The position numbers were made by a program, and so were the translations under genes. This document shows positions 16,673 through 24,900 of a DNA stretch of 43,946 nt, piece after piece. The stretch's first letter is position 1. The number at the start of each line of letters is the position of its first letter. The stretch covers positions 1 through 43,946 of the forward strand of contig JAGAIV010000004.1 of NCBI GenBank assembly GCA_017626365.1. The letters are read 5' to 3'. The DNA is from Clostridia bacterium. Lineage in GTDB: Bacteria > Bacillota > Clostridia > TANB77 > CAG-508. Under the pieces are notes generated by a model, which saw only the letters and a program-made list of their open reading frames with translations, was not told the origin of the DNA and made no database searches.

Positions 16673-17875
16673 TTATTTTATCAGCCAGTCTATTACATTT
16701 ATTTTCTTTATTCCGTCAAAATCTGTATCTAAATCATCGTCAAGTGTCAATATATATTTTGGATAATTATCATTTATCTTTTTTAATGGTGCTAATTCTC
16801 TTTGTAATGTACTTTCTTCTCTTGTAGTTAATGCAACTTGATAATATATTGTGTCTTCTGAATTTTGTGCAACAAAATCAACCTCTAGCTCATCTATTTT
16901 TCCTATATATACTTTATATCCTCTTCTTAATAATTCTAAATATACAACATTTTCTAGTATATGTCCCATGTCTTGATTCGCTTTTTGTCCTAACAGGTGA
17001 TATCTTAATCCTATATCAATTGCATAATATTTTTCTTGTGTTTTTAGTAATTCTTTTCCTTTTACATCATATCTACTAGCTTTGTATAGCATAAAACTAT
17101 CCACTAATGCATTTACATAGTTTTCTACTGTATGGTTTGATGTATTTCTTCCATTTGAAGTTAATGTATCACTTATTTTTTTTATTGAGCATAAGTTTCC
17201 TATATTGTCATAGAGAAATTCAACTACGCTTTCTAATATTCCTTTATCCATTATTCCTTTTCTATTGATAACATCTTTATATAATACTGATGTATATACA
17301 CCATCTAAATACGTATCTATCTCTTCTGGAATATCATATAACTCCAAAGTTTGTGGAAACGAACCATATCTTAAATAATCTCTAAACTTTCTTGATAATT
17401 CATTTTTTTCTTCGAATGCAGATATATACTCTTTAAATGATAATGGTAACATTTTTATTTCTACATATCTTCCTGTTAATAATGTTGCAAGTTCTGAAGA
17501 TAATAAATATGCATTTGAACCTGTTATATATAAATCTACATTTTTATTTATATATAGACCATCTACTGCTATTTCAAATTTATCTACATTTTGAACTTCA
17601 TCTAAAAATATATAGTTCATTTTTCCTTTTATGATTTTGGATTTTATATAATCATATAAAGCATCACTTGTTTTTAAGTCTTTAAAGTCTGGATTTTCAA
17701 AATTTATCGTTATGATTTGTTTTTCTTCTACTCCATTTTCTTTTAGATATTTTTGAAATAATTCTAATAAAGTAGATTTACCACATCTTCTTATTCCAGT
17801 TATTACTTTTATTAAGTGCTTATCTTGAAAGCTTTTTAATTTATTTAAATATTTTTCTCTTTCTATTATCTTCAC
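16673..17875 (-). CDS. AAA/DUF4143 ATP-binding protein 1
   Basis: The 400-residue protein starts at a GTG at 17875 with AGGTGG upstream. Walker A is GIRRCGKST (27-35) and Walker B YIFLDEVQ (88-95). A sensor-like TGSNAYLLSSELATLLTGR follows (118-136). A C-terminal DUF4143 domain (about 195-350) holds ELEVDFVAQ (329-337) and YYQVALT, a degenerate nuclease-like core in which the usual E-V-K is replaced. The protein is closely similar throughout to the copy at 35940. The family is widespread but its role is unknown. The gene sits where a type B prepilin-like gene would be expected, and its promoter carries a three-half-site operator. Confidence 0.88.
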   Translation of the reverse strand: MKIIEREKYLNKLKSFQDKHLIKVITGIRRCGKSTLLELFQKYLKENGVEEKQIITINFENPDFKDLKTSDALYDYIKSKIIKGKMNYIFLDEVQNVDKFEIAVDGLYINKNVDLYITGSNAYLLSSELATLLTGRYVEIKMLPLSFKEYISAFEEKNELSRKFRDYLRYGSFPQTLELYDIPEEIDTYLDGVYTSVLYKDVINRKGIMDKGILESVVEFLYDNIGNLCSIKKISDTLTSNGRNTSNHTVENYVNALVDSFMLYKASRYDVKGKELLKTQEKYYAIDIGLRYHLLGQKANQDMGHILENVVYLELLRRGYKVYIGKIDELEVDFVAQNSEDTIYYQVALTTREESTLQRELAPLKKINDNYPKYILTLDDDLDTDFDGIKKINVIDWLIK

Positions 17876-17896
17876 TAACTTTCACCACCTAAATAT

Positions 17897-17974
17897 AGTA
17901 TACCACTTTTTTATATTATATTCAAGTTTTGGAAAAAATATTCCAAAACTTGCTTTGTTTCGAAAGTTTTGGAA
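17897..17974 (-). promoter_or_regulatory. Promoter and three-half-site operator of ATPase 1
   Basis: Minus-strand TTGAAT (17920-17925), 17-bp spacer, TATACT (17897-17902). Overlapping the -35 is a perfect 12-bp inverted repeat, CAAGTTTTGGAA (17923-17934) and TTCCAAAACTTG (17941-17952), with a 6-bp spacer. A third half-site, AAGTTTTGGAA, lies at 17964-17974, exactly 40 bp from the first. The geometry is identical to the second ATPase gene. Confidence 0.8.
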
Positions 17975-18018
17975 TTTTTCTCAAACATCATGCTATTGCT
18001 ATTCTTTGTAATATTTGT

Positions 18019-18090
18019 TTTATTATATGTTTGTGATTTTTCTAAAACAATAAAATAAATGTTTTTTGCTTATTGCTTTTTACATAAAAT
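18019..18090 (-). repeat. Decayed type B leader repeat
   Basis: Keeps the TATAAT-like box and the TTTTATTGTTTTAGAAA and ACATAAAA words of the B leader, but no pilin gene follows; the ATPase 1 promoter does. It marks a lost or replaced gene. Confidence 0.65.
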
Positions 18091-18120
18091 AAGTGGGAGC
18101 ATTTTAGTCTGCTCCCATTT
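18091..18120 (-). terminator. Terminator of prepilin-like gene 4
   Basis: Stem TGGGAGCA / TGCTCCCA with an 8-nt loop, followed by CTTATTTTAT on the minus strand. Confidence 0.75.
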
Positions 18121-18167
18121 ACATTGTTATATTTTAATGTCAACAGTTTTTACCTTTAATATAATAA

Positions 18168-18839
18168 TTATTCAGCAAATTCAACCTTAGAAATACCAAT
18201 ATTAGCATATGGCATTCCATTTCCTTGTGATGAATTGTAAGTACAGTCAATAGAATTTGAACCAGATATTTGTTTTATAGAAAATACACCATTTTCACAT
18301 TTTATTTGATAAACAGGCGTTGCAGTGCTAAAATTTGCTGTACTTGCTGAATTCTTAAAGTTCATTACGGCTGTAACATTTATACAAAAATTGGTTTGTT
18401 GCGTTCCAGTAATCAATTCTCCATTAACCCATGCTGTTTTCCCTTCTACTATATCTTCTGCAGTAGCTGTTGCATCTTTAGTTCTTGCTTGCAATATTTT
18501 TCCTATATTTGCAATAATTGTTTCGTCTGTATCTTCTTCTGATGTTTCTACTCCTTCATCACTAATAGCTTTGGCTATTGATTTTCTGAATTCACTTCCA
18601 TCATATGGATTTCTTCCTCCTGTTGTATTGTTTATGATATTTTCTGTTTGATTCGTAAATTCAGCTAGTTGTTGTTGCTCATATTCTTGTGCATTTAAAT
18701 AATTTTTTCCTGCTTGTTGTGCTTTTGTAATTATTCCATCTTGTCCTACTGTTAAGCTTATTGTTACTGCTGCTAGAATTAGTAGTATTATTATAGTAAC
18801 TACCAATGCTACTAATGTTACACCTTTTTTACTTCTCAT
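18168..18839 (-). CDS. Prepilin-like surface protein 4
   Basis: The 223-residue protein begins MRSKKGVTLVALVVTIIILL. One extra T in the leader puts the upstream ATG out of frame here, which confirms that the start is the ATG next to the AAAGGAG site. The conserved module (to about residue 120) is followed by TAEDIVEGKTAWVNGELITGT. The unique C-terminal domain of about 70 residues has one Cys pair (ITGTQQTNFCINVTAVMNF ... IKCENGVFSI). Ala at +5. Surface protein by inference. Confidence 0.78.
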   Translation of the reverse strand: MRSKKGVTLVALVVTIIILLILAAVTISLTVGQDGIITKAQQAGKNYLNAQEYEQQQLAEFTNQTENIINNTTGGRNPYDGSEFRKSIAKAISDEGVETSEEDTDETIIANIGKILQARTKDATATAEDIVEGKTAWVNGELITGTQQTNFCINVTAVMNFKNSASTANFSTATPVYQIKCENGVFSIKQISGSNSIDCTYNSSQGNGMPYANIGISKVEFAE

Positions 18840-18976
18840 TTTCTTCTTCTCCTTTTTTCGTTAGTATTTCCTTTTCTTCCATATGTATACATCTTATATC
18901 TACTAATGTTACTTTGTCAAGATTTAAATAAAAGATATGGTTAACTTTCCATATCTTCTTTAAAATTACTTACTAA
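18840..18976 (-). repeat. Type A leader repeat, copy 3
   Basis: Hairpin, TTGACA promoter and AAAGGAG site as in the other copies. The hairpin begins a few bases after the stop of gene 5. Confidence 0.9.
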
Positions 18977-18981
18977 CTATT

Positions 18982-19770
18982 TTATTCTATTACAATATCA
19001 GTAAATGATATATGTCGTGCACGATCATTACAAAATGCAGTAGCTATTAGTTCTATATACTCATATCCAGATATATCAACTGAATATTCTTTATTAAAAG
19101 TTTGATATTCTCTAATGTAAGATTCATTATATACTGTAGTTCTATTTCCTTCTGCATCATATCCATATACATCTAATATAACAAGATTAGCTAACACATT
19201 CATTGTAAAAGTTAATTTTTCATAGTTTTTACTATATACCTTTAAACTTAATGGAGATTGTACAGAGCTATTTGTTCCATCATTTACATTGTAATAACCA
19301 TATACACTTGGAATTATTATTTTATCTACTTTTTGCAAATTTTCATTTTGAAGTTTTAATTCTTCTAATTCTTTTTTTAATTTTGCTATTTCTTCTGCCT
19401 GTTCCGTATAACTTCCTGAATTTGCTAAGTTTCCATGCCATATTTCTTCTAAACTTATTTTATATCCACCTTCATGCATAACAATAGTATCACCATCTTC
19501 TTGTAGTTCTCCATATCTTGCTATAATATCATCTAATTGTGCTTTTTCTAATGATTCTCCTCTTATGGCAGCATCTGTTTCTGCATTTAATATATCTAGC
19601 TTCATTTTATCTTTTATTTCTGCTATTTTCGTTTCGATTCCTGCTTGTTGTGCTTTTGTTATAATTCCATCTTGCCCTATTGTTAAACTGATTGTTACTG
19701 CTGCTAAGATTAACACTATAATAATTGTAACTACTAATGCCACTAATGTTACACCTTTTTTATTTCTCAT
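18982..19770 (-). CDS. Prepilin-like surface protein 5
   Basis: The 262-residue protein begins MRNKKGVTLVALVVTIIIVL, then GQDGIITKAQQAGIETK. Its second module (AEIKDKMKLDILNAETDAAI ... YGELQEDGDTI ... EIWHGNLANSGSYTEQ) is shared only with paralogue 1, not with 2, 3, 4, 6 and 7. A short coiled coil (AEEIAKLKKELEELKLQNEN) precedes a beta-rich C-terminal domain (YGYYNVNDGTNSSVQSPLSL) of the carbohydrate-binding or sandwich type; the exact family was not identified. It is driven by a type B leader. Confidence 0.78.
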   Translation of the reverse strand: MRNKKGVTLVALVVTIIIVLILAAVTISLTIGQDGIITKAQQAGIETKIAEIKDKMKLDILNAETDAAIRGESLEKAQLDDIIARYGELQEDGDTIVMHEGGYKISLEEIWHGNLANSGSYTEQAEEIAKLKKELEELKLQNENLQKVDKIIIPSVYGYYNVNDGTNSSVQSPLSLKVYSKNYEKLTFTMNVLANLVILDVYGYDAEGNRTTVYNESYIREYQTFNKEYSVDISGYEYIELIATAFCNDRARHISFTDIVIE

Positions 19771-19871
19771 TTTCTTCTTTTGCTCCCATCTATTTTTTTG
19801 TTTTATTATATCTTTGTAATATTTCTAAAACAATAAAATAGACAGTTTTTGAATATAATGTTTTTACATAA
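19771..19871 (-). repeat. Type B leader repeat, copy 2
   Basis: TTGTTT, 17-bp spacer, TATAAT, then GGGAG and the start codon. Nearly identical to 21750-21850. Confidence 0.88.
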
Positions 19872-19911
19872 ATATATATCATAGTATGTCAAAAAACTCT
19901 CTATTTACATA

Positions 19912-20814
19912 TTAACCCCACATTTGTATTTCTATAGCATCCATTCTTGTATTTTCCTTAGCTGATCCTTCCAAATATATTCTCCAATATCTATAACTAG
20001 ATTTTGTATTTGTTTCTAAATAATTTACATAATATCTGTTAATAGAGTTATAATCAAATGAAGCTATGTCTATCCACGTATTATTATCATTTGAAGCTTG
20101 TACTTTTGGATAACATGTACTTGATAAACTTGTATATGGTAATACAAATGTATACTCTACTAATTTTACACATACTGGAATAGAAAAATCATAACCTATA
20201 TAAAGATTTTCTCCTTTACTATATTGTTCAAACCAGTCTAGATAGTTCATAGATGTATTAAATACACATCGATTAAATGCATAATAAGTATAGCCACTAT
20301 TAACTGTTCCATTATATAAAATTTTAGATGAAACTTCTGTAAGTTTTGGAATTAATGGAGAAATACTTGATGAACCCATTCCAGTTATTTTATTTCCATC
20401 TACATATGCCGTTTTTCCTTCTGTTATATCTTCTGCAGTAGCTGTTGCATCTTTAGTTCTTTCTTGTAATATTCTTCCTATATTTGCAATAATTGTTTCG
20501 TCTGTATCATTTTCTGATGTTGCTACCCCCGCTTCTGTTACAGCCTTTACAACTGATTTTCTAAATTCACTTCCATTGTATGGATTTCTTCCTCCTGGCA
20601 TACCATTTATTATATTTTCTGTTTGATTCGTAAATTCTGCTAATTGTTGTTGCTCATATTCTTGTGCTTCCAAATAATTCTTTCCTGCTTGTTGTGCTTT
20701 TGTTATAATTCCATCTTGTCCTACTGTTAAGCTTATTGTTACTGCTGCTAAGATTAACAGTATAATAATTGTAACTACTAATGCCACTAATGTTACACCT
20801 TTTTTATTTCTCAT
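19912..20814 (-). CDS. Prepilin-like surface protein 6 with discoidin-like domain
   Basis: The 300-residue protein begins MRNKKGVTLVALVVTIIILL, followed by the common NYLEAQEYEQQQ module and TAEDITEGKTAYVDGNKITG (about 133-152). The C-terminal 140 residues read like an F5/8 type C (galactose-binding, CBM32-like) domain: PKVQASNDNNTWIDIASFDY and YRYWRIYLEGSAKENTRMDA near the end, then EIQMWG. This suggests binding of sugars or a host surface. In its leader an in-frame TAA follows the upstream ATG, again excluding the longer start. Confidence 0.82.
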   Translation of the reverse strand: MRNKKGVTLVALVVTIIILLILAAVTISLTVGQDGIITKAQQAGKNYLEAQEYEQQQLAEFTNQTENIINGMPGGRNPYNGSEFRKSVVKAVTEAGVATSENDTDETIIANIGRILQERTKDATATAEDITEGKTAYVDGNKITGMGSSSISPLIPKLTEVSSKILYNGTVNSGYTYYAFNRCVFNTSMNYLDWFEQYSKGENLYIGYDFSIPVCVKLVEYTFVLPYTSLSSTCYPKVQASNDNNTWIDIASFDYNSINRYYVNYLETNTKSSYRYWRIYLEGSAKENTRMDAIEIQMWG

Positions 20815-20945
20815 TTTCTTCTTCTCCTTTTTCGTTAGTATTTCCTTTTATTCCATATGTATACATCTTATATCTACTAATGTTACTTTGTCAAGATTCA
20901 AATAAAAGATATGGTTAACTTTCCATATCTTCTTTAAAATTACTT
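20815..20945 (-). repeat. Type A leader repeat, copy 4
   Basis: Same hairpin, promoter and ribosome site. It directly abuts the stop codon of gene 7. Confidence 0.9.
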
Positions 20946-21749
20946 TTACTTACTAATAGTAAGTCCATAACAACCGGCTACTCTTCTATTTCTATCTGTC
21001 TTATATTCTATAACTGTTTGAGCAGGAACATTATAAGCATATACAATTAAAAAACCATTTGTAGTATTATCAACAAAATAATTCATTTTCTTACTTATTT
21101 CAACCATATTAGGTAATTCAGAAATTGATAAATTACTACTATTAATACTTCCTGCTGTGGCATATGAAATATTTGCAATTAAAAAATCGCAATCACAAGG
21201 GGTAGTATAAGATATATTCCCTTCATCTGTGTTCGTAAAGTTGAAAGAGAGTTCCAAACTAGAGGTAGAATTATTCATTCCTAAATTATAAAATAAATTA
21301 TTATCCGCACCAGTCCCTGTTACCAACTCTCCATTTACGTATGCAGTCTTTCCTTCTGTTATATTATCCGCTGTTGCTGTTGCATCTTTCGTTCTTTCTT
21401 GAAATATTTTTCCTATATTTTCAATAATAATCTCGTCTGTATCTTTTTCTGACGTCTCTATTCCTTGTTCACTAATAGCTTTGGCAATTGATTTTCTGAA
21501 TTTATTTCCATCGTATGGATTTCTTTCTTCTGCTATACCATTTATTATATTTTCTGTTTGATTCGTAAATTCTGCTAGTTGTTGTTGCTCATATTCTTGT
21601 GCATTTAAATAATTTTTTCCTGCTTGTTGCGCTTTTGTGATTATTCCATCTTGTCCTACTGTTAAGCTTATTGTTACTGCTGCTAGAATTAGTAGTATTA
21701 TTATAGTAACTACCAATGCTACTAATGTTACACCTTTTTCTTCTCTCAT
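20946..21749 (-). CDS. Prepilin-like surface protein 7
   Basis: The 267-residue protein from the ATG at 21749 has GGGAG upstream. The ATG at 21767 is part of that site and is lost in copy 1. MREEKGVTLVALVVTIIILL and the NYLNAQEYEQQQ module are followed by TADNITEGKTAYVNGELVTGT. A C-terminal domain rich in Asn/Ser follows (CDCDFLIANISYATAGS), with pairs of cysteines. The body is of the gene 2/3/4/6 kind, but the leader is type B, so the gene is a mosaic. First gene of the array in transcription order. Confidence 0.78.
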   Translation of the reverse strand: MREEKGVTLVALVVTIIILLILAAVTISLTVGQDGIITKAQQAGKNYLNAQEYEQQQLAEFTNQTENIINGIAEERNPYDGNKFRKSIAKAISEQGIETSEKDTDEIIIENIGKIFQERTKDATATADNITEGKTAYVNGELVTGTGADNNLFYNLGMNNSTSSLELSFNFTNTDEGNISYTTPCDCDFLIANISYATAGSINSSNLSISELPNMVEISKKMNYFVDNTTNGFLIVYAYNVPAQTVIEYKTDRNRRVAGCYGLTISK

Positions 21750-21850
21750 TTTTTCTTTTGCTCCCATCTATTTTTTTGTTTTATTATATCTTTGTAATAT
21801 TTCTAAAACAATAAAATAGACAGTTTTTGAATATAATGTTTTTACATAAA
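21750..21850 (-). repeat. Type B leader repeat, copy 3
   Basis: TTGTTT (21806-21811), 17-bp spacer, TATAAT (21783-21788), GGGAG. Confidence 0.88.
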
Positions 21851-21936
21851 AATATTATATTGGTAACAAAGTTTTTTGACACATTCTTTTTATAATGTTG
21901 TCAAAGATCTCCGTCCCTATCAACATAGTATAGTTA

Positions 21937-21959
21937 AGGGCGGAAATGAATTCCGCCCT
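21937..21959 (-). terminator. GGGCGG palindrome after the glucan synthase gene
   Basis: AGGGCGGAA (21937-21945) and TTCCGCCCT (21951-21959), GC-rich against an AT-rich background. It lies right after the stop at 21967 and probably acts as terminator, though a T-run is lacking. Similar in style to 5003-5021. Confidence 0.55.
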
Positions 21960-21966
21960 ACAGTTT

Positions 21967-24900
21967 TTACATTATTATTTCTATTTCGTTTATTTTGCCA
22001 TTATCGATTAGTTTTATTTTCTTTTCTGGAATTTCTTCTCCATTTACAATGAATTTATCAACTCCTGTGTTTTTTCCATTTGGATTTTTTACTTTGATGT
22101 TGTATATGCTTGTTTTGTATTCATATCTGATAGAGTATTCTTTCCATTCTGATGAAATGGCTGGGTTTATTGATAGTACTCCTTCCATTATCTTTAGTCC
22201 TAGTATATATTCGATTCCTGCCTTATAAAGCCAACTTGAGGAGCCTGTATACCATGTCCAACCACCACGTCCTGCTAGGTTTCCTACTCCGTATACATCT
22301 GCTGCTACTACATAAGGTTCTACTTTATAACGCGCCATAGCTTCTTTGGTTCTGGCATGTTCGATTGGGTTTATCATTCTAAAATATTCGGTTGCTTTAT
22401 CTCCAAAACCTAAAATGGCTTCTGCAATGATAGTCCATATTGCAGCATGTGTATATTGTCCACCATTTTCTCTTACTCCTGGCAAGTATGCTTTTATATA
22501 GCCTGGTTCTAATGAACTTTTTTCAAAAGCTGGGTCTAGAAGTTTTATGATTCCATTTTGCTTATCAACTAAATAATTTTCCAAACTTTCCATAGATATA
22601 TATTTTTTATCGTTGTCTCCTGCTCCTGAAATGACCGACCAAGTTTGTGCGATACTATCGATTTTACATTCTTCATTTTGTATGCTTCCTAATATATTTC
22701 CATCATCGGTGTATGCTCTTCTAAACCATCTTCCATCCCAACCTTGATTATTTAAGTTTCTTTTTAATTCATGTTGCAGTTTTTCGTATTTTTCTTTTGA
22801 TTCTTGATCACCTTTTAATTCACAAATCGGGATAAATCGGTTTAATACCTCATATAAGAAAAAGCCTAGCCATATGCTTTCGCCTCTTCCCTTGTTTCCT
22901 ACGGTGCTAAATCCATCGTTCCAATCTCCTGAACCAATTTTAGGAATTCCGTGTTCTCCTAGGTTTATAGATTTTTCAATTGCTCGAATACAGTGTTCGT
23001 ATATGGTTTCTTCTATTTCTGCTTTCGGGTGAAAATCATAGTGTTCATCTGTATTTTCGTCTAATATTGGTCCTGTAATATAGCTTACTTTCTCTTCTAA
23101 TAAACTGGTATCTTTTGTAAATCTTACATATTCTGCTGTTACATAGGCAATCCATAATAGGTCATCTGAAAATTTGGTACGAATTCCTCTTTTTGTTTCT
23201 TCATGCCACCAATGCTCTACGTCTCCTTCTATAAATTGATGGGCAGCGTGTTTTAATACTTGTTGTTTCATGAATTCTGGATTAATATATTTGATTCCCA
23301 TTGTATCTTGTAGTTGGTCTCTAAATCCATAAGCTCCTCCAGATTGATAAAATCCCGATTTTGCCCATAAACGGCTCGTTATAGTCTGGTATACAAGCCA
23401 TCCGTTTAGTAAAATATTCATGGATTCTACTGGCGTTTTTACTTGTACCGTTCTTAATAAAGAACTCCAGTATTCTTTTGTTTTTTCTAGCTCGTTTTTG
23501 GCATTTTCTAAAATTGTATATTTGTATGCTATTTCTTGCATTTTGGTTTGCTCTTCTTCTGAGCCTAATAAAAGTACAATTTCTTTATCTTCAAAAGCTT
23601 TTAGTTCTATTTCCATTTCAATGGCAATACATGGTGAATTTCCAAATGAATCTTCATTGTTTAGCTTCGTCATTTTCATCATCTCTGGTGAACTAAGATT
23701 TCCGCTTCCAATAAACTTTCTTTTATTTCCGGTATAAGATTTAATATTCAAACTAGATGATACATAGCAACAAGATTTTTCTAAATCGTGCATATATTGA
23801 TTTTTTGCATAAATGATATTTTTATCTTGGTCAAAACTTAAATGAATGTATCCATCACTTTTTACAGAATCTTCTCCTAATACTGGTTTTAAATAATATA
23901 CTAATTTTAAGTTTCTTTTTTCTGGTAGAATATTTTTAAATCTTAATATTGAAATTTTCACATTATCTTCTAATGGTATAAATGTCTCTTGTTCTTGTAA
24001 TAGTCCTAATCTTAAATTGCTGAATTTGCTGTATCCAAATCCATATGTGATATAATATTCTTCCTCATCTTGGTTTAGATTTGGTGAAAGTGTCCATGTT
24101 TGATTGTATTTTCTATCCTTTACATATACAATTTCGGATGGAATATCTAGCATAACATTATTGGTCCATTCTGTGATACGGTTTAATCTACAGTTTTTAT
24201 ACCAAGTATAGCCTGAATTATTTGTCGTAATAACCGTTCCAAAATTAGGGTTAGCAAGTACATGGCTCCATGCAACTTCGGGTTTTGTATCTTTTGTTAT
24301 TTTTATAACATATTCTTTTCCCTCATTTTTAAACCCACCATATTCATTGTAATATGCTAGTTCTTGCATATTGATTAAGTTATTTTTCTTTTCAAAATTT
24401 GGTGGTAATATATCTTGTACCTCTTCTTGTGGTTGTTTTTTTATAGTATCTAAATAATCCTCTTCTAAATCTTTTATAATGGTTTTTAGGTTTCCTTTAT
24501 GCGTATCTATGATAAAGTTTGCTCTCAATTCTAATATACCAATATCTTCTATTTCATTAGCATTTAAGATATAAATTCCTGCTCTTTGATTTAACAAATA
24601 CATTAAATGGCGGTTTAATATTTCGGTTTCAATCATTTCTTTTACATATCGTTCATATACATTTTCCTCTTCATTTAAAATGACCAAATCGATATCGATG
24701 TTTTTTACTTTGAAATATTCAAATGCTTTTAATATTTCCTCCATAACATAGGAATCGTTTACATCTTTTATTTTAACGAGTAATATTGGTAAGTCCCCTG
24801 AAATTCCATATTGCCATAAATCTTTTACATAGTAAGTGTTAGAATTGTCTATTTTTTGTAGTTTCTTTAATGGATTTTGTACGATTAAATAGGATAATAA

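Noticed and set aside
16831..17079. Plus-strand hydrophobic ORFs opposite the ATPase, glucan synthase and smc genes
   Set aside because: They lack ribosome sites and are antisense shadows of AT-rich coding DNA.
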